Shown one piece after another: positions 36,571-45,300 of a stretch of DNA of 64,000 nt; within the stretch, counting starts at the first letter, position 1, and each line of letters begins with the position of its first letter. The notes under the pieces are model-generated. The model saw only the letters and a list, made by a program, of their open reading frames with translations, was not told the DNA's origin and did no database searches. Origin of the DNA: Isoperla grammatica (lineage: Eukaryota; Arthropoda; Insecta; Plecoptera; Perlodidae); NCBI GenBank assembly GCA_945910005.1, contig OX246747.1, forward strand, positions 39,561,190-39,625,189. The letters are read 5' to 3'. A program made the position numbers and the translations under genes.

Positions 36571-39500
36571 GAGAGAGAGAGAGACGGAGAGACATAGAGA
36601 GAGAGGGTCAACATTGTGTGTGTGACAGAGAGAGGGAGCATCAACTTTGTGCGGCTATTCAGCGGCATATGGAAATACTACTACGTATTAGTACCGTAGG
36701 GATAATATCGATTCATAAGTGAAATGAAAAAGGGAACATTTTGTTTGGAGCAGTTAGATTTTCAAGCTCAAGTTAACAACTACATAATCCAGCAATTGCA
36801 AACACAAGTCAGGAACCTACATGTCAACCTTGACCTTGGAATATAATGGCAATCAAGAGAGAGATAATAAATAGCATGTCTATCACTGAAAATCAGTTCA
36901 TTGCAACCTAGTAAATAATAAGTAAGGCCTATACACAACTTGTAGGTATTTATTGTATTTGATCCCGAGAGACTAGCAAGAAAAAATATATGTATTAATC
37001 TAGCCTTGTGTCGCGTCAAGACAAAACCAAACGGTTGGCACACATGAAACCAACAAACATAATTAACGTACATCATAATTAACGGCTTATCTGTTTGCCA
37101 GTCGGTCCGACAACTTAGAGCTCCGCCCAGGCGCGATTTCACTCGTTGTAGTCGCGGGGACTTTGTCTCTGTGTACGGGGCCAAGTCAAACATTCACTAA
37201 TCCCTCGCGATGTGTCTGTCTCTCAAGTCGTTCCATTGTTTGCGTAGCGTGATAAGATAGGAAGAGACCCTCAAAGACTGTTTGAACACAGATTAATACA
37301 CTATCTGTATTGTGAATGCGTCGAGACGCATGTAAATACCACGACGACAGCTGTTCTCGGCTTTACAAAGTCGTGACAACGTGGAGAATTAATTCCGATA
37401 GTGTTCGCATGAACGAAACTTTCCCTTGCAACCGCGGCGCTCTCACTGCCGCTCACGCCACCCCATGCAGAAAAGAAAAGTACAGAGAAACTCTCTCATC
37501 TTGTCCACTCTTTTCGTGGTTTACAACTTGAGAAAAACAATCATTGCCGTAAACTCTCTAAGCAGATAATACACATGTTTAACATATCAAAAACTACCAC
37601 ATATATTCTATTGACTGTTCAAATTTAAATACAAAGATGGTAAACAGACCTCCAGTAGCAGAGGCAGATGAGAAAGAGGTCGGCTGAGACACGTTGTACT
37701 TACTACTTATTAATAATGTATTTATAATCATGTATTAACTTAACTGTGAGTCTTTGACTTACTGACTGATCAATGTATTTTATTTTATTGCATTGTATTA
37801 TATTGCACTTGTGGGGCAGTAGCCCCGTTGCTAATAAAGATTACTAACTACTACTAGACAACACTGCACGAATGCACTCACCGGGCACGAAGGAGATGTG
37901 TATCGTGCGCAGCAGCCTGACATTGTCGGCCTTGAGCCTGCGCACGGCCTCGAGGTATCGTACTACGTAGTACGTTGTACTAGACAACACTGCACGGATG
38001 CACTCACCGGGCACGAAGGAGATGTGTATCGTACGCAGCAGCCTGACATTGTCGGCCTTGAGCCTGCGCACGGCCTCGAGGTATTGTACGCCCACGCACT
38101 TCATGTCCTGGGCGCCGCGGGCGTAGATGTTGCCTTGGTCGTCCTTCTCGGCGGCAAAGGGCGGATGCGTCCACTTGTCCTGTGTGCAACAAGTGTAACA
38201 ACATACTTGTCCTGAGTGCAACAAGTGTAACAACATACTTGTCCTGTGTGCAACGAGTGTAACAACATACTTGTCCTGTGTGCAACGAGTGTAACAACAT
38301 ACTTGTCCTGTGTGCAGCAAGTGTAACAACATACTTGTCCTGTGTGCAACAAGTGTAACAACATACTTGTCCTGTGTGCAACGAGTGTAACAACATACTT
38401 GTCCTGTGTGCAACGAGTGTAACAACATACTTGTCCTGTGTGCAGCAAGTGTAACAACATACTTGTCCTGTGTGCAACAAGTGTAACAACATACTTGTCC
38501 TGTGTGCAACGAGTGTAACAACATACTTGTCCTGTGTGCAACGAGTGTAACAACATACTTGTCCTGTGTGCAGCAAGTGTAACAACATACTTGTCCTGTG
38601 TGCAACAAGTGTAACAATATACTTGTCCTGTGTGCAACGAGTGTAACAACATACTTGTCCTGTGTGCAACGAGTGTAACAACATACTTGTCCTGTGTGCA
38701 GCAAGTGTAACAACATACTTGTCCTGTGTGCAACAAGTATGACAGTCTGTTTCATCCCATCTAGCAATATTAGGCATGTGATATGCTAACACATTTTTTG
38801 TAATTCAATTTTTTTACCTTGTTAATTATCATTTAAAGGGAGGAACTCTACTGGTTGACCAGGGGGGCTATTCCTGAAAGTTGCCACAGTGACATTTAAC
38901 TCTCATCTACGTAGTTCTCACTTGCTATTGGCTGATTGAATAGCAGACAGCCAATAGCAAGTGATAACTACATCACTTCAAGTGCGGCGCGTCATCGTGA
39001 CAACATTCAGTAATAGCCCCGCAGATCCATCACGATGGCATAGTAGCCCAATGTGGCCATATAGGGAACCCGCAACTGACGTCACATCAGGATTACAACA
39101 ATGGAACAAATGAATTGAACTGATGGACAAACAATCAGCTGTCAAAATAATAAAATTGCAACCATACAAATAAAAACAAGTGCAGCAATAGTAACTGCTC
39201 GCCATTTAAAACTTTTAATGATAGACAACGACCAAGTGAAAGTTTTGTATGTGTATTTGTTTGTTTCTCGTTTTGTTTTCCAAAATCAGAAGACATTATT
39301 TTTTGACAGCTTGTTGTTTGTCCATCGATTCAATTCATTTGTTTCATTGTTGTCTTTTGGTGTTGCTAGTGCCGTATAACGAGCGTCGTAAGTCCGCAGT
39401 CTCTCTCACCGGAAAGACGGGCACGACGTCCATGTGAGAGTTGAGCAGGACCGTCGGCAGCGTCGGCTCTCGGCCGGTCCACGTGATGACGACAATCGGC

Positions 39501-41286
39501 TTCCCGGGGACGACAGAGTAGATCCGTATTGGCAGGCCCAGACTCTCTGCCTGGCGACGCAGGAACGACACGCAGCCATCTGGCGACAGAGCAGGCAGTC
39601 TTACCATGTGACCCAGATAGCTCTGCTTCTTAATGTCTAGCCTATTCGGTTATAACGGACATCATAAAATAGCAATAATAACGAACAGAGCAAGTTGAAT
39701 GATTGCATATATGCACTTCTTGCAAATTATTTATAAATACATACATACATAGGCTACATAAACGAAGAGTAATGGAAGGTATGACAAAACAGGAGTATGC
39801 TTACGCATGTTCAGGACAGCACAACAGCAGCACGTATATTCAAGTAGCCTATTGGAAATGTGGCTATTCACAAGATTTACTGTAGGCTGCAACTTTTCGT
39901 AGGTTACATCTGATATATGTTATGGTATTAGCATAGGCGTGCGCAGCGTCTAACATTAGACCCGGCATAGGTGGCGTGGCACAGCTGGGGTCTGGGGCAA
40001 AGCCCCAGCCGCCGGAGGCCATTTCGCCGCAGGCGAAAATTTTTTCGGTTGATGCAATAACTTTTATGGCCTAAAACGCGATTTTAAGACGCGACGCTTT
40101 CCGGTGCTATAGAATCTTGTGGCCCCTATAGAGAGCTATGTTGCGTTTCATTTAAATAACAGATAAATTAAAAACTATTTGCACCGCCCCGGATGAAGTG
40201 TGCCTTTGCGTAAAAACGCGCTACTGGCAGTTCATTTAAATTTAAAGACTAATTTAATGTCAAGTTTAAAGTTACTCGGCCCAGGCCGGGTCTAAAGGAA
40301 TTAGAGTCCAGCGCGGCCCGACCAAGGAGGTTTTATAGTGTAAATAAAACCTCCTTGGGCCCGACCGCCAAGTTCACACATTAGGTCCGGCCTGGGCCGA
40401 ATAGGCCTGGGCCGTGCGCACGCCTATGGGTATTAGGAATTACGTTTAGCTAGCTTGAGACCCATCTCATAAAATATAGGCTATTGATTATAGATGGCAT
40501 AGCTCTAGTCTAGACAAAACATACATCGCCTAGCCAAGTGTAGCTAGGATTATACATCTAGGGTCAAGTCTAGCTATAATTCAAATGACTAGATAGGATA
40601 TAATCAGCGTCATGTAGGGCAACAGGCATTGGCACGCAAGCCAATCTATAAAATGAAGTGGCAATTACGGGCTATAGGCCTATTACACTAATCTTCACAC
40701 AGGATAAGCCTACTTAACACTGATGCCATTGCAAAATGCATTACCCTTTGCTGTAGCCCATACGATCTCTAACTCGTTTCACACTCCAGTACACATTGAT
40801 ATCTGCATATATGGAGATTTTGAGAACAATACATTATGGGGACGCCTGTCCTAGTTTCGACACAAAATAGGCTACAGGAACTTACCTTGACCTAGTAACT
40901 CGTACTTCCTATAGTCCAGATAGTTTTATTTGAAAGCTTTGTATGAGAAGGCTAGGCTACAGACTGCACGGCGTCGTATTCGTTTTAAAGGGGGGCTTGT
41001 AGGCCTAGGCACGCACGGGCTGGGCCTATGCGTGAGGGCCTTGGTTGACGCTTCAGGTGCCAAGAAAGAACGAATTGACTGCCAACAGGTCATTTACCTG
41101 CGATTCGTACGATCCCACCGACGCAATATTGAATAACAACCATGTCAAATAGAAACCAATAAATTGGATGAGAATTTAAAAACACTTACCGTAGTTAACA
41201 TTTGGTTGAACCGATGGTATTCGTAAATATTCACGAAAATTTGACACGGCCCTGTGCTCGGGCTTTGCTTCCTTCCCTGGAGACAT
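30190..41286 (-). CDS. ACY1: Aminoacylase-1, complete, 8 exons, 406 aa
   Basis: Eight exons (41286-41190, 39579-39410, 38179-38008, 33696-33362, 32876-32773, 32346-32221, 30660-30600, 30345-30190) join in frame to 406 codons, close to the 408 of the human enzyme. ACY1 is a cytosolic zinc enzyme of peptidase family M20 that hydrolyses N-acyl-L-amino acids to a fatty acid or acetate plus an amino acid. All expected residues are present: H81 and D83 (NSHMDVVP), D114 (ARGAQDMKC), E148/E149 (FVPDEETGG), E176 (LDEGLANP) and H374 (LLHDHEE), plus H207 (STGHGS) of the dimerisation/lid region. Each sits one position later than in the human protein. No signal peptide or membrane segment is seen. The start is the ATG of [14 protein letters not shown] in exon 1. 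Introns carry several transposons and arrays, some within 15 bp of splice sites. Confidence 0.96.
30600..30660 (-). CDS. ACY1: ACY1 exon 7
   Basis: A 61-bp exon. Acceptor actttcag precedes GAACATC and donor GTGAGTC follows. It encodes [20 protein letters not shown], including the conserved TDxRYIR motif. Confidence 0.9.
30842..31968. mobile_element. 1.1-kb TA-flanked DNA transposon (Tc1/pogo-like) in ACY1 intron 6
   Basis: Ends cagtaaaacccctatcgatc and gatccatcggggttttactg are about 20-bp inverted repeats flanked by TA. Further internal copies of the cgatc...gaaaacg motif lie near both ends. I see no transposase; the interior is GC-rich around 31500-31750 with a G run. Confidence 0.85.
32221..32346 (-). 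CDS. ACY1: ACY1 exon 6
   Basis: Acceptor ttgtgtag precedes GTGGTGCAAG. It encodes the segment with TFEQK and [16 protein letters not shown]. The donor GTAATC after AT is weak but is the only one that keeps the frame into exon 7 and restores ADEMNITL. Confidence 0.88.
32773..32876 (-). CDS. ACY1: ACY1 exon 5
   Basis: Acceptor gtctcag precedes GGAGGGGTC; donor GTGGGTC follows ATGATCAACAG. It encodes [20 protein letters not shown] and onward to DEFEAMIN (phase 0 in, phase 2 out). Confidence 0.93.
32975..33350. mobile_element. Palindromic MITE ending 12 bp from ACY1 exon 4 donor
   Basis: Ends caaagattactgagtggaga and tctccactcagtaatctttg are inverted, flanked by GTAGCGC on both sides. Inner arms around 33093-33230 (aaggtccactaaatcccctg) pair as well, so most of the element folds back. 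The right edge lies 12 bp from the exon 4 end at 33362. Confidence 0.85.
33362..33696 (-). CDS. ACY1: ACY1 exon 4 (catalytic Glu and lid domain)
   Basis: Acceptor ctcctgcag precedes ACGAGGAG; donor GTAGGCGC follows ...NLTMIQ. It completes FVPDEETGG (E148, E149) and carries LDEGLANP (E176) and GSTGHGS (H207). At 335 bp it is the largest exon. Confidence 0.95.
33705..33956. repeat. 72-bp minisatellite (GAGA with gtcaacattgtg), about 3.4 units, by ACY1 exon 4 acceptor
   Basis: Repeats of gagagagcacatcaacattg, gagagacagagagagagaca and gcatgtcaacattgtgtgtg begin within 15 bp of the exon 4 acceptor and extend its polypyrimidine tract on the minus strand. A related block lies at 36445-36650. Confidence 0.9.
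33960..34970 (-). mobile_element. LINE 3' fragment with reverse-transcriptase C-terminus (34906-34595)
   Basis: The open frame at 34906-34595 reads [20 protein letters not shown], then [18 protein letters not shown] and ends [15 protein letters not shown], the typical C-terminal segment of CR1/Jockey-like LINEs (NTR..., YN.LP..., YS..EF). A long AAT run (34370-34495) and 3' UTR-like sequence follow downstream on the minus strand. 5'-truncated. It sits in ACY1 intron 3. Confidence 0.75.
34370..34495. repeat. AAT microsatellite
   Basis: About 40 AAT units with interruptions, downstream of the LINE fragment on the minus strand. Confidence 0.95.
34975..36444. mobile_element. PIF/Harbinger-like transposon, 1,470 bp
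   Basis: Ends gaggccaagtcttgaaacc and ggtttcaagacttggcctc are perfect 19-bp inverted repeats, flanked by CAG on both sides, a 3-bp duplication as expected for PIF/Harbinger. It contains a transposase fragment and, at about 35690-35765, a tRNA-like SINE head with B box GGGTTCGATCC. It sits in ACY1 intron 3. Confidence 0.85.
35993..36290 (-). pseudogene. Harbinger transposase N-terminal fragment
   Basis: The frame contains [20 protein letters not shown], then [19 protein letters not shown] and stops. HARBI1-family transposases carry this pattern (NPFE.L.D..F...FRL.K..A..L) before the DDE catalytic domain. The catalytic part is absent here, so the protein cannot act as a transposase. Confidence 0.75.
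36445..36650. repeat. GA-rich minisatellite related to 33.7-33.96 kb
   Basis: Same gtcaacattgtg and GAGA words as the block next to ACY1 exon 4. The two blocks were probably one array, now split by the LINE fragment and Harbinger-like element between them. Confidence 0.75.
37650..37860 (+). mobile_element. LINE-like 3' end beside ACY1 exon 3
   Basis: Ends ggcagtagccccgttgctaa, taaagattactaact and an ACT run, which looks like the 3' UTR hairpin and tail of a non-LTR element. The 5' limit is uncertain. Confidence 0.5.
37875..37990 (-). pseudogene. Duplicated 3' end of ACY1 exon 3 with its splice donor
   Basis: The last roughly 75 coding bases of exon 3 ([12 protein letters not shown] to SFVPG) plus donor GTGAGTGCAT and nearby intron recur 126 bp downstream of the functional copy. 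The copy lacks the acceptor half of the exon and begins near the palindrome tactacgtagta. Use of this donor without the first would add intron-derived sequence to the mRNA, so it is probably a silent duplicate. Confidence 0.85.
38008..38179 (-). CDS. ACY1: ACY1 exon 3 (bridging Asp)
   Basis: Acceptor gcacacag precedes GACAAGTGG; donor GTGAGTG follows TTCGTGCCCG (phase 1). It encodes [18 protein letters not shown] (D114) and [10 protein letters not shown]. Both ends are involved in tandem duplication: the acceptor side in a 32-bp array, the donor side in a partial exon copy at about 37882-37956. Confidence 0.95.
38172..38748. repeat. 32-bp minisatellite, about 18 units, spanning the ACY1 exon 3 acceptor
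   Basis: Unit acttgtcctgtgtgcaacaa plus gtgtaacaacat. On the minus strand each unit reads ...gcacacAG|GACAAGT, which is the exon 3 acceptor and first seven coding bases. Variants caacaag, caacgag, caacgag, cagcaag recur in that order, a four-unit (128-bp) higher-order repeat. Confidence 0.95.
38863..39020. mobile_element. Palindromic MITE in ACY1 intron 2
   Basis: Outer ends ggggctattcctgaaagttg and cattcagtaatagcccc and inner arms tcacttgctattggctg / cagccaatagcaagtga form a nearly complete hairpin. Confidence 0.75.
39410..39579 (-). CDS. ACY1: ACY1 exon 2 (first metal-binding motif)
   Basis: Acceptor gtcgccag precedes ATGGCTGC and donor GTGAGAGAG follows ...DVVPVFP. It carries [10 protein letters not shown] with metal-ligand H81 and catalytic D83. 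Confidence 0.95.
39932..40428. mobile_element. 497-bp hAT-like element, TSD GGTATTAG
   Basis: Ends cataggcgtgcgca and tgcgcacgcctatg, flanked by a perfect 8-bp duplication GGTATTAG (39924-39931, 40429-40436). It contains the core caaagccccagccgccggag shared with copies at 48.95, 51.84 and 56.9 kb, and a hairpin aacctcctt...aaggaggtt near its right part. Confidence 0.92.
41190..41286 (-). CDS. ACY1: ACY1 exon 1
   Basis: Encodes [20 protein letters not shown] then [12 protein letters not shown], followed by donor GTAAGTG (phase 1). The LRIxxVQPxxxY pattern is the conserved N-terminal signature of ACY1. Confidence 0.9.
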
Positions 41287-41851
41287 TGCTTCCTAGATCG
41301 TCGAACGACACTGTCACCGTGACGAGAGCGCGTTTGACACAAGCAGACGGAATTATAAGCGAGTAACCGACCAATCGCGTCGCTTGTTTATACCACGGCG
41401 TCATCGTTCGACCAATCAGCGTGCGGGATTACGATTGCGATAGGAAATAATTTCCCACGAAATTTAAAAAAATGTGGGGCAACCTTGCAGATAAGCGCAA
41501 AAGAAAAGTTGATACAGCGTCGTATGTTGACTTGTTTACTAAACTCCAATCTCTAATGGACCATTATTATCGTAAATAATAACTTATTATCCTACTATTA
41601 CAAAGATGAAGTCGAATTATTGTGCAAATCTCTTGTTTTTTAACGTGGTTTTGGGCATGTACAAAAATAGATTAATATCATCTTTGGGATGAAGTGTCAT
41701 ATTTTGGCAGCGATGTTAATCGAGACGACGAGTGGATGATGTTGTATGAAGGTGAAACAACACCAGTCAACATCCACGACCAAGCCAGTGGTCGTACTCC
41801 CTTACAAAGCAGGGGCGTCACGACATCAAGCTTAGGGCATAGTTGGAATTC

Positions 41852-41981
41852 ATAGTCGGCCCCTACACGTAGGTGCATCCATTGTTGCTATGGGTTTGTT
41901 TCGTTGATGGGAAATAACATGCAAACAACTGTTACCTTGGTAACAATGGGCGCCCCTAGGTGTATAGGGGCCGACTATGAA
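41852..41981. mobile_element. Short MITE between ACY1 and the CFAP144-like gene
   Basis: Ends ttcatagtcggcccctacac and gtgtataggggccgactatg are inverted. It lies in the ACY1 upstream region, about 570 bp from its start codon. Confidence 0.75.
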
Positions 41982-42134
41982 GCAGTGCTTAATTTCAGGG
42001 CGGACGCGTCCAACCTTGTTTCCGACGAACATAGAAAAGAGAGACAACAATGAAACTACCTAGCATTAGCAACCGTTAGTCACAAAGTTTGTTATAACAA
42101 TAGAATTCAAAACCAAAAGATGTGCGGTTCGAAA

Positions 42135-42140
42135 TTTATT
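42135..42140 (-). terminator. Candidate CFAP144-like polyadenylation signal
   Basis: AATAAA on the minus strand 57 nt after the stop codon of the CFAP144-like gene. Confidence 0.5.
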
Positions 42141-42196
42141 AATTTAATCGTTTTTTTAGAAGAGGAGAAGAAGAAGTAGATGGAACACAGACACTG

Positions 42197-42323
42197 TCAC
42201 TTCATCATGGACTTGGCTTTCATCATAGCGGCCCCAAACTTGGATATTTCTGACATCCGACACGGTTGACGGAACCTCCTGTCTTTGCTGAGTGGTAGGA
42301 AGGGCTCGCAGTACCAACCATAC
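42197..42323 (-). CDS. CFAP144: CFAP144-like exon 3
   Basis: Acceptor tgtttcag precedes GTATGGTTGG. It encodes YGWYCEPFLPLSKDRRFRQP, then CRMSEISKFGAAMMKAKSMM and K before TGA. Confidence 0.75.
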
Positions 42324-45300
42324 CTGAAACAGTGTAACATTCTCACTGAGGGTGTTTAGTAGTCGACTTATACAATACAAACTACAACCATTGTTGCGAT
42401 AAGGGCCCATGTACACGTCCGATGCGTCCGTTTTTCGGTTTTCATCCAATAACAGCCCATACTCATTCGATTTGAACCGAAAATACTGATGCAAAGGGGC
42501 TGGAACCTTCATCTGCCGGCTAGTCGATCAATTCTGTTTTAAAACAGAGATTTGAGATATCCTACGTCCTAGATATTGGATCAACTTCAACTACAACGCT
42601 TTACCTGTGCTACAACCGCAGATGGCAAACTAAACTATAATACTACTTCATGACCACACAAAGTCATTTTGAAAGTTCGCTTCATTCGCGGCGAATTCTC
42701 CTGTTCGCCTACAGGGTTGGTTAAGTCACTTTAAATTAAAGTCCCCCACTAAAAATCAGTTTAGTTACTGAGTGGGTAGACTCTAAGGTCCAGTCTTACA
42801 ATGTCCCAATACCTACTTATTCGTTGAATAGCTTGTTGTCTCCATGGCAACCACCAATCAAAACTCTTGAAATCCTCCAAATAGCTTAATTGCTACAAAT
42901 AACTTTCTTATTAGAAGATTGTAAGACCGGCCCTAAGTGTGAATTTATTTATTTTAAATAAGAATACTTCAATTGCTAATTAAAACAAGTTAACAGGAAA
43001 TATGTTTCGCCGGACGCGATACAGAAAGGCACACTTGATAACACGACATTTCGCCGCGCGTTCCTTTTGTCACGTTTTTATCACTTCCTCCGCTTAGCGC
43101 ACCTCACCTTCAAACACGAGCGTCACGTTCGTTTGTTTTCGTTTAGATAACCAATAACATCGCTATGTGACGTCACAGTAGTGTTCATCAATTTACAGCG
43201 AGATTTGAATTGCTTTGTTGTTGACAGAACGCGAGTCTTTTGAAAGACTTGTTTTGCGTCGACATTATTGGAAACGTATGCAAATGTCTAAACATTATTT
43301 AAATGCGCAATGCTCTTTTGAACATAACTACACACGTCAGTAATAGAAAAACGACGCAAATCCCCCACACATTTTCAAGATTTTTTAAATACTAAGGTAT
43401 TCCCGCCAATTTATACGTTTTTCTTGGTATTTCGCATTATATATTTGTTCAAAATATGGATAGAGAAGCTGAGGTGGTATGCACATTTAAAGGGAATGGG
43501 CAAGCAAAGAATACCAAGCGCAGAATACGATAGAATAGATGGATAGGAACTGGTAGACCAAGAGAATAGTGGCAGGACATAAAATAATTTGGAAGAGAGA
43601 GGTGAGCCATGAGAAGAAACAGAAGCACAAATACTGTGGAGGGAGAAAGGGAGATGCCGAGAACTGTGGTAAAGAAGCAGGAAAGGGACATGGGAGGTCG
43701 AAGTTAAAAAATCTACAAGAATACAGCGACCACCTAAATCGATCCATCTTAGAAACAGGCGCATTGAAATGTACATATTCTCATTATTTGTAATCTCTCT
43801 GCATATCCAAATGATTTGCGCACTGAAAACGATCGTAATGAACCTCCGGCCGATGTTAAAGCAAGCTGTGTTGCGAGCACGCAAACCGCAACGTCGTCAC
43901 AGTTATCCTCGTTGCACAACCGCAGCAGCAACAAGTGCGACTCAAGGCGTCGTTCCTCGTACTGTGATGGTAATTATAAGGAACGTCGTCACAATTAGCC
44001 TCGTTGCACAACCGCCGCAGCAACAAGTGTGGTGGTAATTATACATGCTCCATGCCTACATCGTAGCTAGTTAAAACAATGTGATGCAACAAGTTAGTTA
44101 CTGCATGACTGGGTCGTTGGCCCGTCTGTCTGTCTGTCTGTCCTTGCAACATCTCGGAGATAAACAAGATAGATATAGATATTGTAACTGGAGCATCTAC
44201 TGTACAGTCAGCTTCCAAACATCTGAAGCAGTGGGTTCAGTGTTGGCTCAAATGATTAACACCCCCCCCCCCCCCCCCCGTGACGTAAATGTTGAGGGGG
44301 TGGCAGAAGGTTCAACCCCCTCCGCGAAAGTGCATCATGAGTTTGTCTGTGTACAGCTACCTGCTACATTCGAGCTCTACAATACATTTTTAAATATAAA
44401 ACAAATATTTGGGTTGATTCCTAAAGTAGCCTTCAAATTGAATCTACAAACTAACAACAAACATTGTTTCTCCTGCTGTGAAAAAGCTTCTGAATGCTGG
44501 GACACTACCCCAGACCCCCCAATTATTCCTGGTTATGCCAGTGTGGGGCCCCCTTAACATAAACCAGTGTCTTATGTGGGATTCGAACCCACGTCCCTTG
44601 AATACTGCGCAATGCAGACCCGTGAATGGGTGCTAATCGAGTTGTTACGAAGGTGGTTTATTGTGTTAGATTTATGGAAATGATTACTTCAGCATTACGT
44701 TTTACTTGCTAGTATTTTTATTCAACAACTATATCCATTCACTAAATTATACACAACAGTTAGACAAAAGCGAGCCGCCCAGTGCCATCATCCAACAACG
44801 TTCGTCGACCTGCTGTCGCCTAGTCGTGCGCTATACTGCGCGTTGTGCGCGGAACTTTTAAAAGATAGCCAACAATTGGTAGGCCTACTTGTCTAGCACC
44901 AGTAGTGTTTTGGACTGTCTTCTTTTTCATTCACACATACCGATATATTGTCCCTTGAATACTGAGCCATGCAGACCCGTATATGGGTGCTAATCGAGTA
45001 CGGTACATAGTTACGAAGGTGGTTTATTGATAGTTGGCACCAGTAGTGTTTGGGACTGTGCTCTCTTTCATTTACACTACCGATATATTGTTATTTGTAA
45101 ACGATGGGATATGATAAATAAAGGTAACGGTAGTCAAAATTTCTAGCTTGCACACAATCAGCTGGTTATAGCCACTTAAAAAACAATGTAAGTCTCCGTT
45201 AGTGTGCCGATCAATCGTTATCTACAGTAACGCCCAATCAAAATATCTAACTGCCATCAACTAACTGCAGATATAAATTTCATAAAAAAATACCATGTCA

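Noticed and set aside
37844..38792. Long Cys/Thr/His-rich open frames over the 32-bp array
   Set aside because: They are products of the repeat cycling through three frames; only the stretch 38179-38008 is coding.
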